Shown piece by piece: positions 1-5,374 of a stretch of DNA of 6,871 nt. This stretch comes from an uncultured Bacillota bacterium. Its GTDB lineage: Bacteria; Bacillota; Clostridia; Oscillospirales; Oscillospiraceae. The notes under the pieces are model-generated. The model saw only the letters and a program-made list of their open reading frames with translations, ran no database searches and was not told the origin of the DNA. The stretch lies in NCBI GenBank assembly GCA_937890735.1, contig CALACZ010000191.1:1-6871 (forward strand), written 5' to 3'. The position numbers and the translations under genes were made by a program. Positions within the stretch are counted from its first letter, which is position 1; each line of letters begins with the position of its first letter.

Positions 1-13
1 TCTGATCCCTTCA

Positions 14-60
14 GTCGCCTTCGGCGACAGCTTCCCTTGGTCACCAAGGGAAGCCCTTGG
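14..60. repeat. Tandem palindromic intergenic hairpins
   Basis: Two perfect hairpins lie side by side downstream of the leftward regulator gene. The first pairs 14-19 with 23-28 (GTCGCC/GGCGAC, 3-nt loop). The second pairs 31-40 with 44-53 (CTTCCCTTGG/CCAAGGGAAG, 3-nt loop). A further CCCTTGG at 54-60 repeats 34-40, so the central CCAAGGG can pair on either side. Neither stem has a T tract on either strand, so these are not ordinary Rho-independent terminators. The style matches palindromic intergenic repeats I associate with gut Oscillospiraceae. That link is from memory and unverified. Confidence 0.6.
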
Positions 61-70
61 ATGGCACTAA

Positions 71-138
71 CGACGGCAAGGTCGAAACCGTCGGCAAGCG
101 GGCGGGGCAAGCCCCGCCCCTACGTTACGACGAAACGT
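71..138. repeat. Cluster of three intergenic hairpins
   Basis: Three more inverted repeats follow. The first is CGACGG 71-76 with CCGTCG 88-93. The second is a very GC-rich stem, GGGCGGGGC 100-108 with GCCCCGCCC 111-119, realistically folding with a CAAG loop. The third is ACGTT 122-126 with AACGT 134-138. They sit 24 to 91 bp past the stop codon of the minus-strand regulator. They could stall or protect that transcript's 3' end, but no U tract follows the strong stem in the minus direction. I see no gene in 1-161. A short open frame crosses this region but has no family features and runs antisense into the regulator gene. Confidence 0.55.
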
Positions 139-161
139 GGCGACAGAGTGCATCGACGGGG

Positions 162-1139
162 CTATTCGTACTGCGCCATGCTTTGTTTACATAATTCCAA
201 ATACGCCTCCACAGCGCTTTGCGGAAACAGGATCTTTGCTGCGCCGCCGAAGCCTGCCAGCCAGCCGAAAAAGACCGGGGAGACGGCAATATCTGTTGTC
301 AGCGTAAAATGCGAATCGCCGTCCGGGATCAACATACTGTCACGACCGAAACGGTCGAGCACCACGCCGGCAAGTGCGTTTTCAAACCGCATTTTCACCT
401 GCATCTGCTCGCCGCCGAACATTCCGAACACGTTTTTGCCGTATTTCGACACGTCCAGCGCGCGCGTTTCGTCGTTTACGATGCGCGGCGTGTCCAGCAT
501 CTGGAGCTGTGCCATCTTATCCACGCGGTAGTGCGTGATGCCGTGGCGCTCGGAGTAGGCGACGAGGTAGTAGTTCTCGTTCTCCCAGCACAGCGCGTAG
601 GGGCTGGCGACGTAGCGCCGGTCACGGAAGTGCTTCTGCCTGTCAACGCCCCACTCAAAATAGCGGAACTGGATCTGGCGGTTTGCGGCGATCGCTTCGT
701 GAATTTGGTCTACGGTGTAAAAAACGCTCTCATTCATCGTTTTGACCCGCCCGGTCACGACCACCTGCCGCCGCAGCCGTCCGGCGTCCCACCGGCTTGC
801 CAGCGTCTCGAGCTTGCGGATGAGCTGCACCGTTTTGCGCTCGGAGAGAAATTTGCTCGCCTGCACGGCGTCCACCAGCAGCTTCAGCTCCGGCAGCTCA
901 AACTCGCGCGCGGCGAGGTAATAGCCGCCGTTTTTGCCGTTTTGCAGGCAAATATCCATGCCTAAATCTTGCAGCGCCGCGATGTCGCTGTAGATGCTCT
1001 TACGCTCGGCTTTGACGCCGTGCTCCGCGAGCGCGGCGATGAGCTGCTGCGTGCTCATGGGGTGCGCCTCGTCCGTCTGCTGCTCCAAAAGCCGCGCGAG
1101 GAGCATGAGCTTTAACTTTTGATTGTCCGACTTTGCCAT
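162..1139 (-). CDS. WYL domain-containing transcriptional regulator
   Basis: This is a 325-residue cytoplasmic DNA-binding regulator of the HTH-WYL type (YafY/PafC-like). An N-terminal winged helix-turn-helix spans about residues 8-76 (HTH_11-like, with KSIYSDIAALQDLGM as the recognition region and GGYYL as the wing). A linker and a WYL domain follow at about 139-219, with YYLVAY at 190-195 and HYRVDKM at 203-209, so the signature Trp is Tyr here. A C-terminal WCX-like segment lies at about 245-318. WYL domains are thought to bind nucleic acid or nucleotide ligands; the effector and targets here cannot be told. The start at 1139 is chosen because AGGAGG lies 7 nt upstream. The in-frame ATG 17 codons earlier would fall inside the -35 region. 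The gene is divergent from nfo across overlapping promoters and may regulate itself or nfo. Stop is TAG. Confidence 0.92.
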   Translation of the reverse strand: MAKSDNQKLKLMLLARLLEQQTDEAHPMSTQQLIAALAEHGVKAERKSIYSDIAALQDLGMDICLQNGKNGGYYLAAREFELPELKLLVDAVQASKFLSERKTVQLIRKLETLASRWDAGRLRRQVVVTGRVKTMNESVFYTVDQIHEAIAANRQIQFRYFEWGVDRQKHFRDRRYVASPYALCWENENYYLVAYSERHGITHYRVDKMAQLQMLDTPRIVNDETRALDVSKYGKNVFGMFGGEQMQVKMRFENALAGVVLDRFGRDSMLIPDGDSHFTLTTDIAVSPVFFGWLAGFGGAAKILFPQSAVEAYLELCKQSMAQYE

Positions 1140-1146
1140 CGTGCCA

Positions 1147-1152
1147 CCTCCT
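1147..1152 (-). promoter_or_regulatory. Ribosome binding site fixing the WYL regulator start
   Basis: On the minus strand AGGAGG is followed by 7 nt and then the ATG at 1139. This near-perfect Shine-Dalgarno decides the start over the in-frame ATG at 1190. From the predicted -10 box the 5' leader would be only about 15 nt long. Confidence 0.8.
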
Positions 1153-1161
1153 GTACGGTTT

Positions 1162-1190
1162 ATTGTACCGCAAGCGCGGCGCGCTTGCAA
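1162..1190 (-). promoter_or_regulatory. Predicted sigma-A promoter of the WYL regulator
   Basis: Read leftward, TTGCAA (1190-1185) is followed by exactly 17 bp and then TACAAT (1167-1162). The -10 matches consensus at 5 of 6 positions and the -35 at 4 of 6. Two TGTAC copies on the plus strand (1152-1156 and 1164-1168) flank and overlap the -10; GTAC is self-complementary, so these could be half-sites for a regulator. Confidence 0.6.
1170..1188. promoter_or_regulatory. Perfect 8-3-8 palindrome, candidate operator
   Basis: GCAAGCGC (1170-1177) and GCGCTTGC (1181-1188) are exact inverted copies around GGC. The palindrome fills the spacer and overlaps the -35 of the leftward promoter. It also covers four of the six bases of the predicted rightward -35. 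A dimeric repressor bound here would block both divergent promoters. The WYL regulator encoded next to it is the obvious but unproven candidate. In single-stranded form it would also make a stable hairpin. Confidence 0.5.
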
Positions 1191-1214
1191 GAGGGCGGCG
1201 AGATATGATATGAT
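1185..1214 (+). promoter_or_regulatory. Predicted promoter of nfo
   Basis: TTGCAA at 1185-1190, 18 bp, then TATGAT at 1209-1214 (5 of 6 matches). A second TATGAT overlaps upstream at 1204-1209 but is only 13 bp from the -35. Because TTGCAA equals its own reverse complement, it can serve as -35 for both divergent genes. Transcription would start near 1221, giving a leader of under 20 nt. Confidence 0.5.
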
Positions 1215-1237
1215 AAACGCAATTAGGAGGGAACGCT

Positions 1238-2065
1238 ATGCTCTATCTCGGCTGTCATCTTTCCTCATCGGGCGGCTTTGCCGCGATGGGAAGGACCGCG
1301 CTGTCCATCGGTGCGAACACGTTTCAATTTTTTACCCGCAATCCGCGCGGCGGACAGGCGAAAGCCATCGACCCGGCGGACGCGCAGGCGCTCGCGGAAC
1401 TACAGCGCTCCGGCGCGATCGGTCCGATCGTCGCCCACGCGCCGTATACCATCAATCCCTGCGCCGCCGTCCCCACGACGCTGGACTTCGCCCGCCGGAC
1501 GATGCGGGACGATCTGGCGCGCATGGAGTACCTGCCCGGGAATTTCTATAACTTTCATCCCGGCAGCCATGTGGGGCAGGGGACGGACGAGGGCATCCGG
1601 CTTATCGCCGAAACGCTCGATTCTGCCATGACGCCGGAGCAGTCCACCACGGTTTTGCTCGAAACGATGGCGGGCAAGGGCACGGAGGTCGGCGGACGCT
1701 TTGCGGAGCTGCGCGCCGTCATTGACCGCTGCAAGCTGCCGGAAAAGCTCGGCGTGTGCCTCGACACCTGCCATGTGCACGACGCGGGGTATGACATCGT
1801 TTCGCATTTTGAGGACGTGCTGGCTGAATTTGACCGCGAGCTGGGGCTGTCGCGCCTGCGCGCCATTCACTTGAACGACAGCAAAAATCCCATCGGCGCA
1901 CGCAAGGACCGCCACGAGTGCATCGGGCGCGGCGAAATTGGGCTTCAGGCGCTGGAGTGCGTGCTCCACTTTGCCGAGCCGCGCGGTCTGCCCGTTGTGC
2001 TGGAAACGCCAAACGATCTGGCGGGCTATGCTGCGGAGATCGCGCTGCTGCGAAATAATTTCTGA
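1238..2065 (+). CDS. nfo: Deoxyribonuclease IV (endonuclease IV)
   Basis: This 275-residue cytoplasmic, trinuclear-zinc AP endonuclease of base excision repair cleaves DNA 5' to abasic sites and removes blocked 3' ends. It has the TIM-barrel AP2Ec fold over its full length (the family is about 280 residues). All nine zinc ligands of E. coli Nfo can be placed: His67 (HAPY), His107 (HPGSH), Glu142 (LLET), Asp176 and His179 (LDTCH), His211 (HLNDS), Asp224 and His226 (KDRH), and Glu256 (LETP). The start is supported by AGGAGGG at 1225-1231, 6 nt before ATG. No terminator is seen in the 72 bp between it and the next gene, so some read-through into the permease is possible. Nothing is truncated or odd. 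Confidence 0.97.
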   Translation: MLYLGCHLSSSGGFAAMGRTALSIGANTFQFFTRNPRGGQAKAIDPADAQALAELQRSGAIGPIVAHAPYTINPCAAVPTTLDFARRTMRDDLARMEYLPGNFYNFHPGSHVGQGTDEGIRLIAETLDSAMTPEQSTTVLLETMAGKGTEVGGRFAELRAVIDRCKLPEKLGVCLDTCHVHDAGYDIVSHFEDVLAEFDRELGLSRLRAIHLNDSKNPIGARKDRHECIGRGEIGLQALECVLHFAEPRGLPVVLETPNDLAGYAAEIALLRNNF

Positions 2066-2126
2066 AACGCCGATTCAGGATTCTTGCACTTTCGGTCGGA
2101 TTATGGTAATCTAAATAGCAGTATAA

Positions 2127-2135
2127 AAGGCGGTG
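2127..2135 (+). promoter_or_regulatory. Ribosome binding site of the permease gene
   Basis: AAGGCGGTG matches the anti-Shine-Dalgarno complement AAGGAGGTG at 8 of 9 positions. It sits between a longer in-frame ATG at 2084 and two close ATGs at 2138 and 2144, and so argues against the upstream start. The core GGCGG is 4 nt from the first and 10 nt from the second ATG, so the choice between these two stays open. Confidence 0.55.
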
Positions 2136-2137
2136 GT

Positions 2138-3442
2138 ATGCGCATGAAGGAACGCAGGGACAGCACCTGTTTTAAGTGGGGCGTTACGGCGCTCGCGGTC
2201 ATTTTTATCAGCATTCTTCTGGTCGTGGTCTTTACGGATCTGCCGGGCTTTTTCAAGCTCGTGACCAGCATTCTGAATATCCTCTCGCCGCTCATCTCCG
2301 GCGCGGTCATCGCTTTTTTGCTCAATCCGCTCGTGCGCCTGGTGGACCGCCGTCTTGCGCCGAAGCTCACAAAGCGCGAAAAAAAGCCCGGCGCGGGCAA
2401 AAAGCTCAGCCGCGCGGTGTCCATTGTGTTTGCGCTCATCTTTGCCGCGCTTGTGATCTACGCGTTTTTCTCCATTTTGCTGCCGCAGCTCGGTGAGAGC
2501 ATTCAGGGTATCGTTGACAGCGCGCCGAAGTACTTTACCAGCATCGAGGAGTGGGCGACGAACCTGCTGGCGGACAACCCCGACCTTCAGTATTACGCCG
2601 ACATGGCGATCGGCAAAATTCAGGAATATCTCAACGAATGGATCAGCACCAGTCTGCCGAACGACGTCCAGAACGTGCTTACAACGGTCTTTACCTCCGC
2701 GTTCAGCGTGGTCAAGAGCCTTGCAAATATCGTGATCGGCATTTTTGCCTCGATCTACATCCTCGCGTCCAAGGATAAATTCCAGGCGCAGGGCAAAAAG
2801 ATCGTCGTGGCGCTCTTTAAACCCGCCCGCGCCGATCATATCCTGCATGTCGGGCGCGAGATCAACCGCGTGTTCAACGGCTTTGTCATCGGCAAGATCA
2901 TGGACTCCGCCATCATCGGTGTGCTGTGCTATCTGGGGATGCTCATCCTCAAGCTGCCGTATCCGGCGCTGGTGGCGACGGTTGTGGGCGTGACGAACGT
3001 CATCCCGTTCTTTGGTCCGATCATCGGCGCTGTGCCGTCGGCGCTGCTGATTTTGCTCGTGAACCCCCTGCAGGCGTTCTATTTTGTGATCTTTGTCATC
3101 GTCTTGCAGCAGGTGGACGGCAACGTCATCGGCCCGCGTATCCTCGGCAACTCCGTGGGTATTTCGGGCTTCTGGGTGCTCATCTCCATCACGGTGGCAA
3201 CGAGCCTGTTCGGCTTTGCCGGGATGATCCTGGGCGTGCCGGTGTTTGCGGTCATCTATATGCTTGTCAGCGACGCTGTGAACGCCACGCTCAAGCGCAA
3301 GAACAGATCGACCGTGACGAACGACTACTACGCCATCCGCGCGGTCGAGGACCTGCCGGATGGATCGGCGGAATCCGAGCCGCAAGCGGAAGCGCCCGCA
3401 GCGGAGGAAGAACCCGCAGCGGACGAACCCGCAAAGAAATAA
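2138..3442 (+). CDS. AI-2E family transporter (predicted permease)
   Basis: This is a polytopic inner-membrane protein of 434 residues from the chosen start, in the PF01594 (TqsA/YdbI/YhhT) family. Members have been linked to autoinducer-2 export or to ion antiport, so the substrate cannot be assigned. Hydrophobic segments lie at about 15-33, 45-66, 93-115, 190-210, 250-272 and 274-295, with more up to about 375. A large loop at 120-185 separates the third and fourth, as is typical. Family motifs are NVIPFFGPIIGAVPS at 287-301 and QQVDGNVIGPRILGNSVGISG, split as QQVDGNVIGP at 324-333 and RILGNSVGISG at 334-344. The tail after about 402 is Glu/Ala/Pro-rich and strongly acidic, likely disordered and cytoplasmic. 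The start at 2138 (or 2144) follows the ribosome site; ATG 2084 would add 18 residues with no good site before it. It follows nfo by 72 bp on the same strand; no functional link is evident. Confidence 0.9.
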   Translation: MRMKERRDSTCFKWGVTALAVIFISILLVVVFTDLPGFFKLVTSILNILSPLISGAVIAFLLNPLVRLVDRRLAPKLTKREKKPGAGKKLSRAVSIVFALIFAALVIYAFFSILLPQLGESIQGIVDSAPKYFTSIEEWATNLLADNPDLQYYADMAIGKIQEYLNEWISTSLPNDVQNVLTTVFTSAFSVVKSLANIVIGIFASIYILASKDKFQAQGKKIVVALFKPARADHILHVGREINRVFNGFVIGKIMDSAIIGVLCYLGMLILKLPYPALVATVVGVTNVIPFFGPIIGAVPSALLILLVNPLQAFYFVIFVIVLQQVDGNVIGPRILGNSVGISGFWVLISITVATSLFGFAGMILGVPVFAVIYMLVSDAVNATLKRKNRSTVTNDYYAIRAVEDLPDGSAESEPQAEAPAAEEEPAADEPAKK

Positions 3443-3578
3443 GGGCTTCACCGCACAATTCGGCAAGCAGATTCGCCGAGAGATTTTTCGTCAAGGCAAG
3501 GCTTGGAAAACGCAGGAATACTTTGTGTATTTCGCGCTTTTCAAACCGCAGCATTGGCGGTGATGCCCCCAAAAAAAC
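3443..3578. other. Intergenic stretch with small hairpins, repeat-like
   Basis: There is no convincing gene between the permease and the SEDS gene. Short inverted repeats are TCGGC 3460-3464 with GCCGA 3475-3479, followed closely by TTTTT at 3484-3488 (a possible weak terminator for the permease gene), and ACCGC 3545-3549 with GCGGT 3557-3561. GCAT 3551-3554 with ATGC 3563-3566 offers an alternative fold. A weak promoter-like pair, TTGGAA 3503-3508, 17 bp, TGTATT 3526-3531, could serve the downstream operon. The stretch resembles recurring intergenic sequence of Oscillospiraceae, by recollection only. Confidence 0.4.
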
Positions 3579-3610
3579 AACACCCCTCATGGCTGCCCGT
3601 GAGGGGTGTT
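3579..3610. terminator. Strong terminator-like hairpin between permease and SEDS gene
   Basis: An 11-bp perfect stem, AACACCCCTCA (3579-3589) with TGAGGGGTGTT (3600-3610), has a 10-nt loop. Read rightward it is followed by TGCAGACTTT, a poor U tract. Read leftward it is followed by G and then seven T (3577-3571), a good one. It may end the permease transcript, act in both directions, or mainly stop leftward transcripts. It lies 45 bp before the SEDS start codon, so if the operon promoter is upstream it could also act as a leader attenuator. Confidence 0.7.
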
Positions 3611-3627
3611 TGCAGACTTTGACACTG

Positions 3628-3643
3628 CCGCGCGGCGGCGCGG
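3628..3643 (+). promoter_or_regulatory. GC-only hairpin abutting the SEDS ribosome site
   Basis: CCGCGC (3628-3633) pairs with GCGCGG (3638-3643) around GGCG. It ends 1 nt before the Shine-Dalgarno GAGG (3645-3648), which is 7 nt from ATG 3656. In mRNA this stem could modulate ribosome access. Function is inferred only from position. Confidence 0.3.
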
Positions 3644-3655
3644 TGAGGAATTACT

Positions 3656-5374
3656 ATGGATGCTTTTTTTGAAACGATCGGCGCGTTTGTGCAGGCTTCC
3701 GCGTTCTGTACCTGGCTTGCCGAGGCACTGCGGTTTGTGTTCCCGCTGCTGGCGGGCTTCCTTCTGTACCGCTGTGCGCGCTCGCTGCTGTTTTTTAAGC
3801 CCGAGCCCGAAATTTGGGCGTGGCTCGCCGCGCCGAATGGGGAGCGCATCCCGGTCACGCACTGGGAAAATCTGCTCGGGCGCGCGAAAAACTGCGATGT
3901 GGTGCTCGATTACCCGACTATTTCGCGCCAGAACGCGGTACTCACGCGCTATGACGACGGGAGCTGGAGCATTTCCGACGTCGGCTCAAAGGGCGGCGTC
4001 GCCGTCAACGGCGAGAGCGTGTCGATGAGCGTAGTCGAGTTTGGCGACCGTATCGCGCTCGGCGGCGTGGAATTTGTGCTCGTGCCCATCACGCCGGAGC
4101 AGGAGCGCATCCAGGCGTCGGTGCGCACGCGCGCGGACACGGGGGAGCACCCGTGGCTTACGGTGACATTGCTGACGCTTTTTCAGCTGTTCGCGCTGCT
4201 GACGCTGCTGGCGCACGGCGTGAGCGCATCGCAGGCAGCGCCTGCGATGCTGGAGCTGGTCGTTTTGCAGTGGCTGCTGTTCGGGCTTTATAAGCTCCTG
4301 CGCCGCAGCGGCTTTGAGGTGGAGAGCCTTGCGTTTTTCCTGTGCACGATGGGTCTGTGCGTCATCGCTTCCAGCGACCCGTCGGCGCTTAAAAAGGAGC
4401 TGCTCGCCATTGCGGCGGGCGTGGTATTTTTCCTCGTGCTGGGGCTGTTCCTGCGGAATCTGGAGCGCGTGAAACGCGTGCGGTATCTTGCCGCCGCGTT
4501 CGGCATCGCGCTGCTGGCATTCAACCTCGTGTTCGGCGTGGAGAAATTCGGCGCGAAAAACTGGGTGCAGCTCGGCTCGTTCTCGTTCCAGCCGTCGGAG
4601 CTGGTGAAGATCTGCTTCGTGTTCGCGGGCGCGTCTACCTTGCAGCGCCTCATGACGCGGCGCAACCAGTTCCTGTTCATCGCCTATTCCGCCGCCATCT
4701 GCGGCTGCCTGGCGCTCATGAGCGATTTCGGCACGGCGATCATCTTTTTCTGCACGTTCCTCGTCATCGCATTCCTGCGCTCCGGCGATTTTGCCACGCT
4801 CGCGCTGGCGTGCGCGGGGACGGGCTTTGCGGGCGTGTTCGTCCTGAAATTCAAGCCCTACGCCATGCGCCGCTTCGCGGGCTGGGGGCACGTCTGGGAA
4901 AATTCGCTCACCACGGGCTATCAGCAGACGCGTGCGATGATGTGCATCGCCTCCGGCGGACTGTTCGGGCTCGGCGCGGGGCGCGGGTGGCTCAAATACG
5001 TCGGCGCGTCCGACACCGACCTTGTGTTCGCGTTCGTGGGCGAGGAGTGGGGGCTTCTGATGTCGCTGCTGCTCGTGGCGGCACTGGTCATTCTGGTGCT
5101 GTTCGTCATCCGCTCGCTGCCGCAGAGCCGCAGCAGCTTCTATTCCATCGGCGCGGCTGCCGCCGCGACCATCCTCATCGTGCAGGCGATCCTGAACCTC
5201 TTCGGCACGGTCGATTTCCTGCCGCTGACGGGCGTGACGTTCCCGTTCGTGTCCAATGGCGGGTCGAGTATGCTTTGCGTCTGGGGGCTGCTCGCGTTTA
5301 TCAAGGCGGTCGATACGCGCCAGAACGCCAGCTTTGCCATCCGCCTGCCGTCTGGAAAGGAGGCGCGCACATGA
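3656..5374 (+). CDS. FHA-domain / SEDS (FtsW/RodA/SpoVE family) fusion protein
   Basis: A 572-residue integral membrane protein. One hydrophobic helix (about 25-47) precedes an FHA domain at about 68-143 with GR (75-76), S90-R91, and N118-G119; such domains bind phosphothreonine peptides. The rest (about 168-550) is a SEDS fold with around ten membrane segments, the family of lipid II glycosyltransferases for division or elongation. SEDS marks include GAKNWVQLGSFSFQPSEL at 299-316, SDFGTA at 356-361, GYQQTRAM at 421-428, ASGGLFGLG at 432-440, and LPLTGVTFPFVSNGGSS at 522-538. Oddities: the Asp of the FtsW/RodA WxDPxGxGYQ motif aligns with Asn416 (WENSLTTGYQ), the FHA SxxH His is Asn93, and YGGSS is NGGSS. 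It is about 200 residues longer than plain RodA because of the FHA part. The start is supported by GAGG 7 nt upstream. Its stop overlaps the next start (ATGA), so it is translationally coupled to its likely transpeptidase partner. FtsW versus RodA role cannot be settled here. Confidence 0.92.
   Translation: MDAFFETIGAFVQASAFCTWLAEALRFVFPLLAGFLLYRCARSLLFFKPEPEIWAWLAAPNGERIPVTHWENLLGRAKNCDVVLDYPTISRQNAVLTRYDDGSWSISDVGSKGGVAVNGESVSMSVVEFGDRIALGGVEFVLVPITPEQERIQASVRTRADTGEHPWLTVTLLTLFQLFALLTLLAHGVSASQAAPAMLELVVLQWLLFGLYKLLRRSGFEVESLAFFLCTMGLCVIASSDPSALKKELLAIAAGVVFFLVLGLFLRNLERVKRVRYLAAAFGIALLAFNLVFGVEKFGAKNWVQLGSFSFQPSELVKICFVFAGASTLQRLMTRRNQFLFIAYSAAICGCLALMSDFGTAIIFFCTFLVIAFLRSGDFATLALACAGTGFAGVFVLKFKPYAMRRFAGWGHVWENSLTTGYQQTRAMMCIASGGLFGLGAGRGWLKYVGASDTDLVFAFVGEEWGLLMSLLLVAALVILVLFVIRSLPQSRSSFYSIGAAAAATILIVQAILNLFGTVDFLPLTGVTFPFVSNGGSSMLCVWGLLAFIKAVDTRQNASFAIRLPSGKEART

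Noticed and set aside
1140..1190. Longer N terminus for the WYL regulator starting at 1190
   Set aside because: It adds 17 residues unlike the family, has no ribosome site, and would lie across the predicted promoter. The ATG at 1139 has AGGAGG 7 nt upstream.
2084..2112. Promoter-like TTGCAC (2084-2089), 17 bp, TAATCT (2107-2112) before the permease gene
   Set aside because: Spacing is ideal but each hexamer matches consensus at only 3 of 6 positions, too weak to list as a feature.
2111..3466. Long minus-strand open frame (451 codons) opposite the permease gene
   Set aside because: Low-complexity Asp/His/Arg-rich reading with no recognisable fold; the plus frame matches the AI-2E permease family.
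3291..3590. Small ORFs on both strands in the 3443-3570 gap
   Set aside because: They overlap the permease end, lack ribosome sites, and have no compositional sign of coding. They look like chance open frames in a repeat-like spacer.
3619..3624. Exact TTGACA -35 hexamer upstream of the SEDS gene
   Set aside because: The bases 16-18 bp downstream are GC-rich (around GGTGAG) and give no -10. The nearest AT-rich hexamer is 27 bp away and overlaps the start codon.
4810..5370. Upstream extension of the penicillin-binding protein frame to 4810
   Set aside because: The extra 187 residues are an Arg-rich out-of-frame reading of the SEDS gene. The ATG at 5371 has AAAGGAGG and is followed by a proper membrane anchor.
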